From positions 1-64,000 of the forward strand of contig NZ_OCSR01000003.1 in the NCBI RefSeq assembly GCF_900230185.1: a stretch of DNA of 64,000 nucleotides. The letters run 5' to 3'. Position 1 is the first letter of the stretch. Every line of letters starts with the position of its first letter. Shown here piece after piece: positions 24,556 to 32,971 of the stretch. Source of the DNA: Burkholderia sp. OK233. GTDB lineage: Bacteria; Pseudomonadota; Gammaproteobacteria; Burkholderiales; Burkholderiaceae. A program made the translations under genes and the position numbers. Below the pieces are notes generated by a model. The model was not told the origin of the DNA. It searched no databases and saw only the letters and a program-made list of their open reading frames with translations.

Positions 24556-25938
24556 TACTACAGCCGTAGATTTTTTTACTACAATTAATATAGTTAGTAT
24601 TCCTACATGATGAAACTATGCATTCGACTACAAAAGCGTGGGAGCGTGAACTGGAGGCACTGCACGAGCGGCTCGGAGAGCTGTTCAGGCGGCCCGAGCC
24701 CCGACAGCGGTCGCTCGCGTACCTGAGGGGCTTGCTGGGCACAGTGGAGCGTAAGAACGGCTGGCAACTCGCCGAATGGATCGGCGAAGCGACACCAGAC
24801 GGCGTGCAGCACCTGCTGGAACGGGCTCAGTGGGATGCTGATGCCGCACGCGATGTGCTGCGCAGCTATGTAGTCGAACAACTGGGCGAGCGTGACGCGG
24901 TGCTCATCGTGGATGAGACCGGTTTCGTCAAGAAGGGGCAGCACTCGGCCGGTGTGCAACGCCAGTACGGTGGCACGGCGGGCCGTATCGAGAACAGCCA
25001 GATCGGCGTGTTTCTTTGCTATGCCGGTCGGGGCGGTAGCGCGTTTATTGACCGCGAGCTGTATGTGCCCAAGGCGTGGGCCGACGACCGGGTGCGATGC
25101 GAGGCAGCTGGCATCCCCGGGTCGGTGGAGTTTGCAACGAAGCCGCAACGCGCGCGCAGCATGCTCGAGCGGGCACTGGACGCAGGTGTGCCGTGCGGCT
25201 GGGTCACGGGTGACGAAGTCTACAGCGACCGTCAACTGCGGCTATGGCTCGAGTCGCGTGGCCAGTCTTTCGTGCTGGCCATCGCGAAGAACGAACCCCT
25301 GTGGTGGCATGGCCCAGATTACGTACGGGCAGACCGGATCGCAGAAGCCCTGCCGGCGCGTGCATGGCGACGCCTGTCGGCGGGTGCCGGAGCCAAAGGC
25401 GAGCGCCTGTATGACTGGGCACTGACCCCGCTGTGGCGCTTGCAGATCACTACCGAAGAGCGCCGCTTCGGGCATTACCTGCTGGTGCGACGCAGCCTGG
25501 ATGAGAAACGCGAGCATGCGTATTACGTCGTGTACGCGCCGCGTAGCAAAACCACACGGCAAACCCTGGTCAACGTCGCGGGCCGCAGGTGGGAAATCGA
25601 AACCGGCTTCGAGGCTACCAAAGGCGAATGCGGGCTTGATCAATACGAGGTAGGTCGATGGCAGGGCTGGTACCGCCACATCACGCTGGCCTTGCTGGCC
25701 CATGCCGTGCTCGTCACCCTGCGGGCGCGGCAAAAAAAACACCTGAAGGTTCGGTGCCGCTCAGTGTGCAGGAGATTCGCCAACTGCTATGACGCCTCCT
25801 ATGGCGCGGCGCTTACTCTGTCGAGTACGTGTTGTCATGGTCGCTATGGCGTCGCCGGCACCAATACCGCGCTCAGCAGTGCCACTACCGGCGACGCGGC
25901 TGCGTACCGCCAGCTTCCTTACATCTACGGCTGTAGTA
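24556..25938 (+). mobile_element. IS701-family insertion sequence
   Basis: 1383 bp. Perfect 16-bp ends TACTACAGCCGTAGAT (24556-24571) and its complement (25923-25938), flanked by CTAG (24552-24555 and 25939-25942). The left CTAG is shared with the right flank of the neighbouring IS5-family element. Confidence 0.85.
24618..25936 (+). pseudogene. IS701-family transposase, C-terminus frameshifted
   Basis: The DDE parts are present: VDETGFVKKGQHSAGVQRQY (first Asp), TGDEVYSD (second Asp) and RRWEIETGFEATKGECGLDQYEVR-like text (Glu), as in IS701. After LRARQKKHLK (to 25748) the frame shifts: the expected PLSVQEIRQLL is found in another frame from 25751, and there a TGA at 25790-25792 stands where CGA would continue LRRLLWRGA to the TAG at 25934. 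The stated frame instead runs through the element end to 25967. One deleted base plus one nonsense change are the simplest reading. The catalytic core is intact, so residual activity cannot be excluded. Confidence 0.75.
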
Positions 25939-25942
25939 CTAG

Positions 25943-26202
25943 TACAAACTATCCCTGGTCGGAATAAGGTCACCCATCCCACGCCCTTATGAACAGACTG
26001 GTGGTGCAAGCGTGCCCTCGAATTAGCGGCAACGGATGGCCGGCGCAAGTACCGGAGATATCCCGAATTGAAAAAAAGCCACACACACTGCTGCGGCCCG
26101 AAACACACACGTCGCGCGAGGGGCGCTGACGTTGGTTCCAACGTACGCATGCGCGTTGCGCAGACAAAAAAAAGCCCATCCCCACTAGAGGACAGGCTAG
26201 GA
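25943..26202. other. Spacer between insertion sequences
   Basis: No gene. A short plus-strand stretch is Lys/Arg-rich but has no start or family. It may be host sequence interrupted by the elements. Confidence 0.4.
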
Positions 26203-27686
26203 AGTCGGACCTGAACAATCTTCAAAGCCTTACGGGGTGAGGCTTTGAGTCCGAAATGCGGTTGTGGGAATTGCAGGGACCTGGCATATTAATGCGTGAA
26301 ACCTGCAATTCCTGGTGAGGTGCAGATGGGTCCGAAGACGCCTGTGTCGGAACAAGATTTCTTCCGGCATCCGCTGCGCGAACAGATCAACCTGAAACAT
26401 CCATTGGTGCGACTGGCCGAGCTGATCGACTGGGAACGGCTGGGCATGCTGATGAGCGAGAGTTTCGTGTCCAGCAAAGGTCGACCCGCGAGCTCGCCGC
26501 GCCTGATTGCCGGGCTGCTGTATTTGCAGCACGCGTTCGATCTGTCCGACGAAGAGGTGGTCTGGCAATGGGTGGAGAACCCGTACTGGCAAGTTTTCAC
26601 GGGCGAAACGTACCTGCAGACTGAGTCGCCGATCGACCCGTCGAGCCTGACGCGCTGGCGCAAGCGGCTGGGCGAAGCCGGCGTTGAAGAGTTGCTGGCC
26701 GAGACGATCGAAGCAGCCAAACGTGCCGGCGTGATCAAGGCCTCGAGCGTGAAGCGCGTAATTGTCGACACGACGGTCATGGAGAAGGCGATTGCCCATC
26801 CAACCGATTCGCGATTGCTGGAGCGGTGTCGCGAACATCTGGTGAAGGCGGCCGCGCGGCATGGCCTGAAGCTGCGGCAGAACTACAACCGCGAGGCGCC
26901 GCATCTGGGGCTTGAGATTGGCCGCTACGCGCACGCGAAGCAGCACAAGCGTATGAGAAAGGCACTGCGCACGCTGCGTTCGCGCGTTGGACGGGTGATG
27001 CGTGATGTGGAGCGACAGGTCGCCCACGTGGCTGACTCAGGTCGTGCTGCCCTGCTGGAGCTGATTGGCCGCACAAAGCGCATCCTGGCGCAGAAGCCGA
27101 AAGACAAGAACAAGCTCTATGCGTTGCATGCGCCGGAAGTCGAGTGTCTGGCCAAAGGCAAGGCGCGCACGCCGTACGAGTTCGGCGTGAAAGTGTCGAT
27201 CACGACGACCCACAAGGAAGGCCTGGTCGTTGGCATGCGTTCGATGCCTGGCAATCCGTACGACGGTCACACGCTGGCTGAAGCGCTGGAGCAGGCGGCA
27301 ATCCTGTGCGACGCCACGCCAGAAGTCGCCATCGTCGACCGTGGATACAAGGGTGTCGCGGTCGACGGCGTGAAGATCTACCACCCGGGTTTGCGGCGCG
27401 GCATTACACGCGGACTACGCGCGATGATCAGGCGACGAAGTGCAATCGAACCAGCCATCGGTCACATGAAAGCAGACGGGAAACTCGATCGAAATTGGCT
27501 CAAAGGCGCGCTCGGTGACGCGATGCACGCGGTGCTGTGCGGCGCGGGCCACAATCTGCGGATGATCCTCCGGAAGCTGAGGCTTCTTTGTGTCTTCGTT
27601 CTCGCTGCGTTGTTCAACTGCAGTATTGCCGCCGACGTGATGGCGTGACGCCAGCGGGACGAGAAACGAATTGTTCAGGACGGACT
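26203..27686 (+). mobile_element. IS5-superfamily insertion sequence (long transposase)
   Basis: The ends AGTCGGACCTGAACAAT (26203-26219) and ATTGTTCAGGACGGACT (27670-27686) are inverted copies with 2-3 mismatches, setting a length near 1484 bp. No clear target duplication could be read at the ends, so the exact borders may shift by a few bases. Confidence 0.75.
26326..27648 (+). CDS. IS5-superfamily transposase
   Basis: A 440-residue transposase from ATG 26326, which has GAGG 6 bases upstream; a GTG at 26296 would add 10 residues. N-terminal text LIAGLLYLQHAFDLSDEEVVWQW is the IS5/IS1182-type DNA-binding start. The catalytic residues lie in VIVDTTVMEKAI (Asp), VAIVDRGYKGVAVDG (Asp) and RRRSAIEPAIGHMKADG (Glu). 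The frame is intact, so the element could be active. Confidence 0.88.
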   Translation: MGPKTPVSEQDFFRHPLREQINLKHPLVRLAELIDWERLGMLMSESFVSSKGRPASSPRLIAGLLYLQHAFDLSDEEVVWQWVENPYWQVFTGETYLQTESPIDPSSLTRWRKRLGEAGVEELLAETIEAAKRAGVIKASSVKRVIVDTTVMEKAIAHPTDSRLLERCREHLVKAAARHGLKLRQNYNREAPHLGLEIGRYAHAKQHKRMRKALRTLRSRVGRVMRDVERQVAHVADSGRAALLELIGRTKRILAQKPKDKNKLYALHAPEVECLAKGKARTPYEFGVKVSITTTHKEGLVVGMRSMPGNPYDGHTLAEALEQAAILCDATPEVAIVDRGYKGVAVDGVKIYHPGLRRGITRGLRAMIRRRSAIEPAIGHMKADGKLDRNWLKGALGDAMHAVLCGAGHNLRMILRKLRLLCVFVLAALFNCSIAADVMA

Positions 27687-28382
27687 ACATAAACAGCTGT
27701 GCACAAGATTTCGCTGAATCGTCCAATGTCAGGTACGTGCCGTTTGCGCCAAGCAACGCATGCGATGGAACGTCGCTTTGTTGACGATCTAGGGGGCAGC
27801 ATCGAACATCTCAAACTGGCCGATCCCTATCTTATGCAAACGGTATGGACTGCCCGAATTTCATGCGGGTGCGATCGGCAGCACGCGGCCCGCAACGGCC
27901 ACTGATCTTGGCTGCAAGCAGACGCTAAAACGAAGCACTATTGCACGAATTGGCGACAAATTGCGGTCGCCTGTTCAGTTCAAATTGCACCACAGCTTTT
28001 AGATACGATGGAAGGGCCATACGAGGCGCATCCATTTGCATGTTCCTTTCGAGAAGCGAGTCTGCGGATCCTCGTTTCATTCCAAGGGGCCTACTTCCAC
28101 AGCCCTTCCAGTATCTAGCGAAAGTGCCTTATGGCCGCCCGGTTTGGAGGCGGCCTGCTAAGTCGAATCGCCGTTTGCGTCTTGCCCCCCCCCGTTCCAA
28201 GCCCTGTTGCAATGTTGTCAATTAGCAACATCAAGTGCGCTACACAACGTGAAAATGAAGCCTTGATGCGCGCACTTTGCTATCTTCTCGGTCAACTTCT
28301 CGCGAAGTTGGACAAGCAAGGCCTCAACGCTAGACAAATATTCGCCTTGTACAAAAGATTCGTATTCTTTGGAGATCATTCG
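27687..28382. other. Long leader region before porin
   Basis: No convincing gene. A copy of a dispersed ~30-bp motif lies at 27874-27904 (see repeat). ATGTTG and CAACAT form an inverted repeat at 28212-28231. A weak promoter candidate is TTGGAC, 17 bases, TAGACA near 28310-28340, about 45 bases before the porin start. Confidence 0.45.
27874..27904 (+). repeat. Dispersed ~30-bp motif, copy 1
   Basis: ATCGGCAGCACGCGGCCC followed by GCAACGGCCACTG. A second copy with about four differences lies at 30461-30491 (ATCGGCTGCACGCGACCC, then GCTACGGCCATTG). Both are in gene-free sequence flanking the porin/response-regulator pair. Confidence 0.55.
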
Positions 28383-29552
28383 ATGAAAAAGTCGCTTCTC
28401 GCTCTCGCAGCACTGGGCGCATTCGCAGGCGTCGCACATGCTCAGAGCAGCGTGACCCTCTACGGCATTATTGATGAAGGCTTCAACATCAACACCAACG
28501 CCAACGGCAAGCACCTGTACAACCTGTCCAGCGGCGTTCTGCAAGGCTCGCGTTTCGGCCTGCGCGGCACGGAAGATCTGGGCGGCGGTCTGAAGGCAAT
28601 CTTCGTGTTGGAAAACGGCTTTGACGTGAACAATGGCAAGCTGGGTCAAGGCGGCCTGATGTTTGGCCGTCAAGCTTACGTCGGCCTGTCGAGCCAGTTC
28701 GGCACGGTCACGCTGGGTCGTCAATACGACTCCGTGGTTGACTATGTCGGTCCGCTGGAAGCGGGCGATCAATGGGGTGGCTCCATCGCAGCTCACCCGA
28801 GCGACCTGGACAACTTCAACAACTCGTTCCGCACTAACAACACGGTCAAGTACACGAGCGCAAACTACGGCGGCCTGACGTTCGGCGGCACGTACAGCTT
28901 CGGCGGTCAAGCCGGCAATTTCTCGCAGAACCAGATCTGGTCGTTGGGCGCTGGCTACAACAACGGTCCGCTCGTTCTCGGCGTTGGTTACTTGAACGCG
29001 CGCACCCCGGCAAATGCGGGCGGCCTGTTCAACACGCCTGCCACGCCGTCAGCGGCAAACGCAGCAGTGACGTCGGGCGTGTACTCGGGCTTCGCGTCGG
29101 CTAACACGTACCAAGTCATTGGTGCAGGCGGTGCTTACACGTTCGGCGCAGCGACCATCGGTGCAACGTACTCGAATATCCGCTTCTCGAACTTGGGTGC
29201 TACGTACCATTCGCCGTTCCCGGGCCAATCGGCTACGTTCAACAATGCGGAAATCAACTTCAAGTATCAGTTGACCCCGGCGTTGCTGGTCGGTGCTGCA
29301 TATGACTACACCCGCGGCGCGGAAATTGAAGGTCAATCGCGCGCTCAGTACCACCAAGGTGCAGTTGGCGTGGATTACTTCCTGTCCAAGCGTACCGACG
29401 TGTACGTGACGGGTGTGTACCAGCACGCTCTGGGTGAGACGCTGAACGCTTCGGGTGGTCTGACTCCTGCAACCGCAGCCATTGCCAGCATCACCCCGTC
29501 GGCCAGCCAGAACCAGTTCACGGCTCGCATCGGCATTCGCCACAAGTTCTAA
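28383..29552 (+). CDS. OpcP-type outer-membrane porin
   Basis: A 389-residue general porin. MKKSLLALAALGAFAGVAHA is a classical signal peptide, followed at once by QSSVTLYGIIDEGFN, the first beta strand of Gram-negative porins of the Burkholderia type. GSRFGLRGTEDLGGGLKAIFVLE, FGRQAYVGLSSQFGTVTLGRQY and the final RIGIRHKF strand with terminal Phe are characteristic. It forms a trimeric diffusion channel. ATG 28383 has GGAG 8 bases before it. A strong terminator follows at 29584. The next gene encodes an atypical response regulator. Confidence 0.93.
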   Translation: MKKSLLALAALGAFAGVAHAQSSVTLYGIIDEGFNINTNANGKHLYNLSSGVLQGSRFGLRGTEDLGGGLKAIFVLENGFDVNNGKLGQGGLMFGRQAYVGLSSQFGTVTLGRQYDSVVDYVGPLEAGDQWGGSIAAHPSDLDNFNNSFRTNNTVKYTSANYGGLTFGGTYSFGGQAGNFSQNQIWSLGAGYNNGPLVLGVGYLNARTPANAGGLFNTPATPSAANAAVTSGVYSGFASANTYQVIGAGGAYTFGAATIGATYSNIRFSNLGATYHSPFPGQSATFNNAEINFKYQLTPALLVGAAYDYTRGAEIEGQSRAQYHQGAVGVDYFLSKRTDVYVTGVYQHALGETLNASGGLTPATAAIASITPSASQNQFTARIGIRHKF

Positions 29553-29583
29553 TACGTAGTTAAATTTGATGTGAATCAAATTC

Positions 29584-29612
29584 AAAGAGGCGCGAATGCG
29601 CCTCTTTTTTTA
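29584..29612 (+). terminator. Intrinsic terminator after porin
   Basis: AAAGAGGCGC, loop GAAT and GCGCCTCTTT form a 10-bp perfect stem that ends in a T-run. It overlaps the leader of the next gene, whose likely ATG begins at 29614. Confidence 0.9.
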
Positions 29613-29613
29613 T

Positions 29614-30327
29614 ATGAAAATTGCCCTATGTCCAGAGCAAGGCACGTTGACACGAAAAGCGGCGGAGTATCTGCCTAGCGGCGTCGAGCATTATCAATTT
29701 TTTATGACGCCAGCATCGTTGTTTCGCGCGCTCAAAGAGTTCCATTGGGATCTTGTTATTGTCGGTTGGAATTTTCGTGATTTACAGGGATTAGATCTGA
29801 TGCGATGGTTTCGCGCCACATTCCCTGAATTGCCAAAAATAATTTTTGTCACCAAAAATCAAGAGGCAGAATCAATAATTGGCGCGCTTGATGGTGGCGC
29901 GATAGATTATATTTTTGCGCCAATTCCAAGCCCGGTACTTCGGGCAAGACTTGACGCGATTTCAAGACGTTTCCAGCTCCAAACGCCCCAGCAGCTCGAG
30001 CCTCCGGCGTCAGAGAGTCCCCAGTCGACGCTCCAATTCGGCCTGTACGTATTCCATCGGCGCCATCATTTCGTCGATATACGGGATAAAAGAATTGTTC
30101 TTCGTCCAAAAGAATATGCGCTAGCGCTGTTGCTGTTCCAAAACCTTGGGCGGGCAATCAGCCGCGAGGTTTTGCATGAGGCACTTTGGGGAAATCTGGA
30201 TAACTTTCCAACCAGAACACTGGATACTCACCTGTCACGGTTGCGAGCCAAGTTGAATATTGTCAAAGACAATGGTTTTGAAATTAAGCAGATTCGGGGA
30301 GTCGGATACCGGATGGATGCTTGTTGA
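29614..30327 (+). CDS. Atypical OmpR-type response regulator, phosphosite missing
   Basis: A 237-residue protein with a receiver-like N-terminus and an OmpR winged-helix C-terminus (VLRPKEYALALLLFQNLGRAISREVLHEALWG, TLDTHLSRLRAKL, IKQIRGVGYRM). The receiver lacks key residues: the phosphoacceptor site in DLVIVGWNF is Gly51 instead of Asp, the acidic pair is LCPEQ, and the switch Lys is Ala102 (FAPIPSP); Thr80 is kept. It therefore probably works without phosphorylation. ATG 29614 is used, though an in-frame ATG at 29596 lies inside the terminator stem. There is no kinase gene beside it; read-through from the porin may express it. Confidence 0.8.
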   Translation: MKIALCPEQGTLTRKAAEYLPSGVEHYQFFMTPASLFRALKEFHWDLVIVGWNFRDLQGLDLMRWFRATFPELPKIIFVTKNQEAESIIGALDGGAIDYIFAPIPSPVLRARLDAISRRFQLQTPQQLEPPASESPQSTLQFGLYVFHRRHHFVDIRDKRIVLRPKEYALALLLFQNLGRAISREVLHEALWGNLDNFPTRTLDTHLSRLRAKLNIVKDNGFEIKQIRGVGYRMDAC

Positions 30328-30580
30328 CTGAGCAAGGTCGCTGTAATAGTCGTTGATTCCGTAAAGGTCGACGATTTACGCTTGCCAGATGCGCGGCCGG
30401 TAGCGGCCGCGTTCTGCCTCATGCAAATGGCATACGCAATGTGAGCCCCGTAAGTCTGTGATCGGCTGCACGCGACCCGCTACGGCCATTGGAGAGTACC
30501 AAGATCGGACATTCAGGACGCCCCGCACTTGCCTAATGTTGGCAACGAACGGCGACTAGCTGACGCCATATTGAGGTCTG

Positions 30581-30628
30581 GCCGGGATTCGTTAATATCT
30601 GAAGCTTCGGGTATTAATGAATCCCGGC
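30581..30628. repeat. Inverted repeat, 17-bp arms
   Basis: GCCGGGATTCGTTAATA (30581-30597) and TATTAATGAATCCCGGC (30612-30628) pair with one mismatch around a 14-base loop that itself holds GAAGCTTC. No T-run follows. Confidence 0.65.
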
Positions 30629-30958
30629 TGGGCCGGGGGTCGCGTGCTGCCAACCGCCGTCAGGCAGTGACTGGCCGTTCATCACCGGTCGACACCCTCG
30701 CATAGATCATCGACAATCTGCCAGAGCCATGATGTTCCAGAAAAACCGGGCCGCCCACAGCGTGGCGACGCGGCCTAATCCCTCAGCTATGGGATTCGCG
30801 ATATCCGAAAGAATGTCGGCGATCGCGTGCAGCCACATTTCCGATGCACGCTGGGCATCCCATCAACCACGATCCTCGATTTGCGGGACACGTTCGCGCC
30901 GAAGTGGCACGCCTCGAACGCAAGTTATTGCGATGGGTGTCTCATGTCGCCGCCGAAC

Positions 30959-30989
30959 CGGCCAGTCACCTACGCGACGTGACTGGCCG
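30959..30989. repeat. Inverted repeat, 11-bp perfect arms
   Basis: CGGCCAGTCAC (30959-30969) and GTGACTGGCCG (30979-30989) with a 9-base loop. Confidence 0.65.
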
Positions 30990-31132
30990 AAACTGCCCGG
31001 TTGCACTCGCTGAGCGATGCCGTCGCAAAGCTGTCGTTGCCGCAGGGAGAATGCTTGCGTACGGCGCGAGGATTGAAAGACAGCTACTCGTATCGTACTG
31101 ATGGACTCAGTTAGTTCGCCGCCGTTGCGTTA

Positions 31133-31903
31133 TCAAGGCCCGGGCAGGAACTCGACGTCTCCATACCAGGCACGCGTCGTAGTAGCGGTATTGTCGGTAT
31201 CGGTCAACAGCCCGTAGCCGTTGATTCGTCCTGGCGGTTCGTGAAAGACCCGTCCGTAGTCTTGCACGATATTGCGGCGCAGGCTTTGCCACTGACCCGC
31301 GTCGCCGGGCAGACCGGAGACCACGATCATCTGCACGCGATCAGTGTGAGGATTGGCTATGACGGTGCCTGGCGCGGCGGTGGTCGACCAGATATACATC
31401 AGCGTGGCATAGGGCAGCTCTTCGCCACCCAGGCGCCTTGCCAGATCCATCTTGGCCCGGTCAAAAAACGATAGCTTGCTTTTGTCGCCGTCAAATAAGA
31501 ACACCAGTCGCATTGGCGCGTCTTCCTTTGATCCGACGCGGTTGTCGGCCCCCTCGATCGGTCTTTCTGCTTTCCAGCGCCATGCCACTATAGGTGTGCG
31601 GGCGAGGTCGATGTTGCCCTTGTGCATCAGCGCAGACGCAGAGCGGTTCGCGTCCGCCTGCAGGACGGCGGTCTGACCTTCGTGAACGAGCGTGTATTGC
31701 GTCATGCGCTTGCCGTGCACGACCGGCACGTTCTTCCAGCCTGATGGCAGTGGTGCGCCGGGCTCGATCGCGGAAAAGGCGATATCCGGCTTTTCGTCCT
31801 GAGCGCGGAGGGATGGCGGCAACAGAAGGAGCGTGATGCACACGGCGCTCCAGACTGGCCGGGTTGCTCGTTTCCGCGCGCGATGGATCGAGGGACGATG
31901 CAT
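31133..31903 (-). CDS. DUF3047 exported protein
   Basis: A 256-residue protein from ATG 31903 with a basic start (MHRPSIHRARKRATRP) and a hydrophobic signal ending ...PPSLRAQ. The mature part fits DUF3047: FSAIEPGAPLPSGWKNV, ADANRSASALMHKGNIDLARTPIVAWRWK, APMRLVFLFDGDKSKL, LMYIWSTTAAPGTVIANPHTDRVQMIVV, DYGRVFHEPP and a final YGDVEF. The family is periplasmic and of unknown function; the fold looks like a beta-sandwich. The frame extends upstream to 32134 but that part is not protein-like. Confidence 0.85.
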   Translation of the reverse strand: MHRPSIHRARKRATRPVWSAVCITLLLLPPSLRAQDEKPDIAFSAIEPGAPLPSGWKNVPVVHGKRMTQYTLVHEGQTAVLQADANRSASALMHKGNIDLARTPIVAWRWKAERPIEGADNRVGSKEDAPMRLVFLFDGDKSKLSFFDRAKMDLARRLGGEELPYATLMYIWSTTAAPGTVIANPHTDRVQMIVVSGLPGDAGQWQSLRRNIVQDYGRVFHEPPGRINGYGLLTDTDNTATTTRAWYGDVEFLPGP

Positions 31904-32249
31904 GGCTGGTCGTATTGGTCGTTTAGCTAGCAACCATTGTAGTCGGCTCAGCTGACGGCATTTGGGGGAAGCTCTTACGCTGACGCTTACATCCTGTGAA
32001 TCGGAACCCCGGGCCCTCAATCTCGAGCATAGGACCGACTCCCGCCTACCCGCGAGCAATGGCGCAACTACTGGGGCAATCGTTAGGTTGGTGCGAGATC
32101 TGGGGATAGTCCGATGCAGAGCCGCTTGCAACAAGGCTCGGCGGCTGTGCGGCTTGTACGCAGTCGGAGGTTGCGCAAGCTATTGATCAATATGGAACTT
32201 TCGAAGCCAACCGCCAGAATTCGCACGGAAAGTACGACAACCCCGGTGC
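31904..32249. other. Intergenic region, nothing recognised
   Basis: No protein-like frame and no strong hairpin or promoter was seen between the DUF3047 gene and the small exported protein gene. Confidence 0.4.
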
Positions 32250-32552
32250 TCAGTTGACAAGCTCGCACCTCACGACGGGCGCAGTGTAGGCGGACGGGTA
32301 TTCCGATCTGGGGCCGCTCAACACGCGCAGGCGCTGCGTGGCTAGCACCTCGGCCTTGCGCTGATCGCTCAGGTCAAGCGTAGTGCTTGAGACGCGCCCG
32401 GCATCCGCAGGCTCATTCACAGCACACTGCGCCGTCTTACCGTCGGGCAGACGTACTGTTGTCTCGTATGTGTAATCGGGCTGCGAGGCCATGCAGGCAG
32501 TGCTGCAAACAGTCACTGCAATCAGCACGATATGCTTTGCAGGATCTTTCAC
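32250..32552 (-). CDS. Small exported hypothetical protein, paralogue of 44741
   Basis: A 100-residue protein from GTG 32552, with GGAGGGG 3 bases upstream. A hydrophobic leader (HIVLIAVTVCSTACMA) precedes QPDYTYETTVRLPDGKTAQCAVNEP and EVLATQRLRVLSGPRSEYPSAYTAPVV. The second half closely matches the protein at 44741-45043 (also 100 residues). Two Cys in the mature part may pair. The function is unknown. Starting at GTG 32552 instead of the longer frame gives equal lengths for both paralogues, which supports this start. Confidence 0.75.
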   Translation of the reverse strand: MKDPAKHIVLIAVTVCSTACMASQPDYTYETTVRLPDGKTAQCAVNEPADAGRVSSTTLDLSDQRKAEVLATQRLRVLSGPRSEYPSAYTAPVVRCELVN

Positions 32553-32971
32553 TTTCCCCTCCACGAAAAACTACATGCTCGTTTGACCCATTCTCACTTG
32601 AGTCGTTCGGGGAAAGGCCGTTCTACAAGGCATGGTTCAACCCCAACTACAAGGTGCTCTGAATCCCAGGGGGCATATTGACGTTCAAGCATGCTCTTCC
32701 ATGTCGGCGGTTTGTGGCCTGGGATGTCGACGCTTTAGCGCCTCGCCCGTCAGACGGTGCATGGCTGTATCAGAACAAATCAGCTCAATCTCCAGGAACC
32801 GCACGCCGGCATCGAGATGGTCTCCAGTCCAGAATTGACGTCGCAAGCCTGCCGCAGGCTGTCCGGCGGCAGGATGCCCGTCAACCGAAGGCCTGCCCCG
32901 ATTTTATCCCTCGGCGAAGGTGACCTGGCCACCGGCAATCGCTGACGATGGCTAGAGCCCGCTAACGCCGG
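32553..32971. other. Intergenic region, nothing recognised
   Basis: No gene is supported. Frames on the plus strand here have shadow-like composition. Confidence 0.4.

Larger units (their letters stand above)
30328..31132. other. Gene-free region with inverted repeats
   Basis: About 800 bases without a convincing gene; frames at 30729-31013 and 30844-31101 lack protein-like text. It contains copy 2 of the dispersed motif (30461-30491), a 17-bp-arm hairpin (30581), and an 11-bp-arm hairpin (30959) whose GTGACTGGCCG arm recurs at 30667-30677. Confidence 0.55.

Noticed and set aside
25761..26225. Minus-strand frame of 154 residues across the IS701 end
   Set aside because: Antisense to a transposase and spans the insertion-sequence border; no family-like text.
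30844..31101. 85-residue plus-strand frame
   Set aside because: No ribosome site, covers an inverted repeat, no recognisable family.
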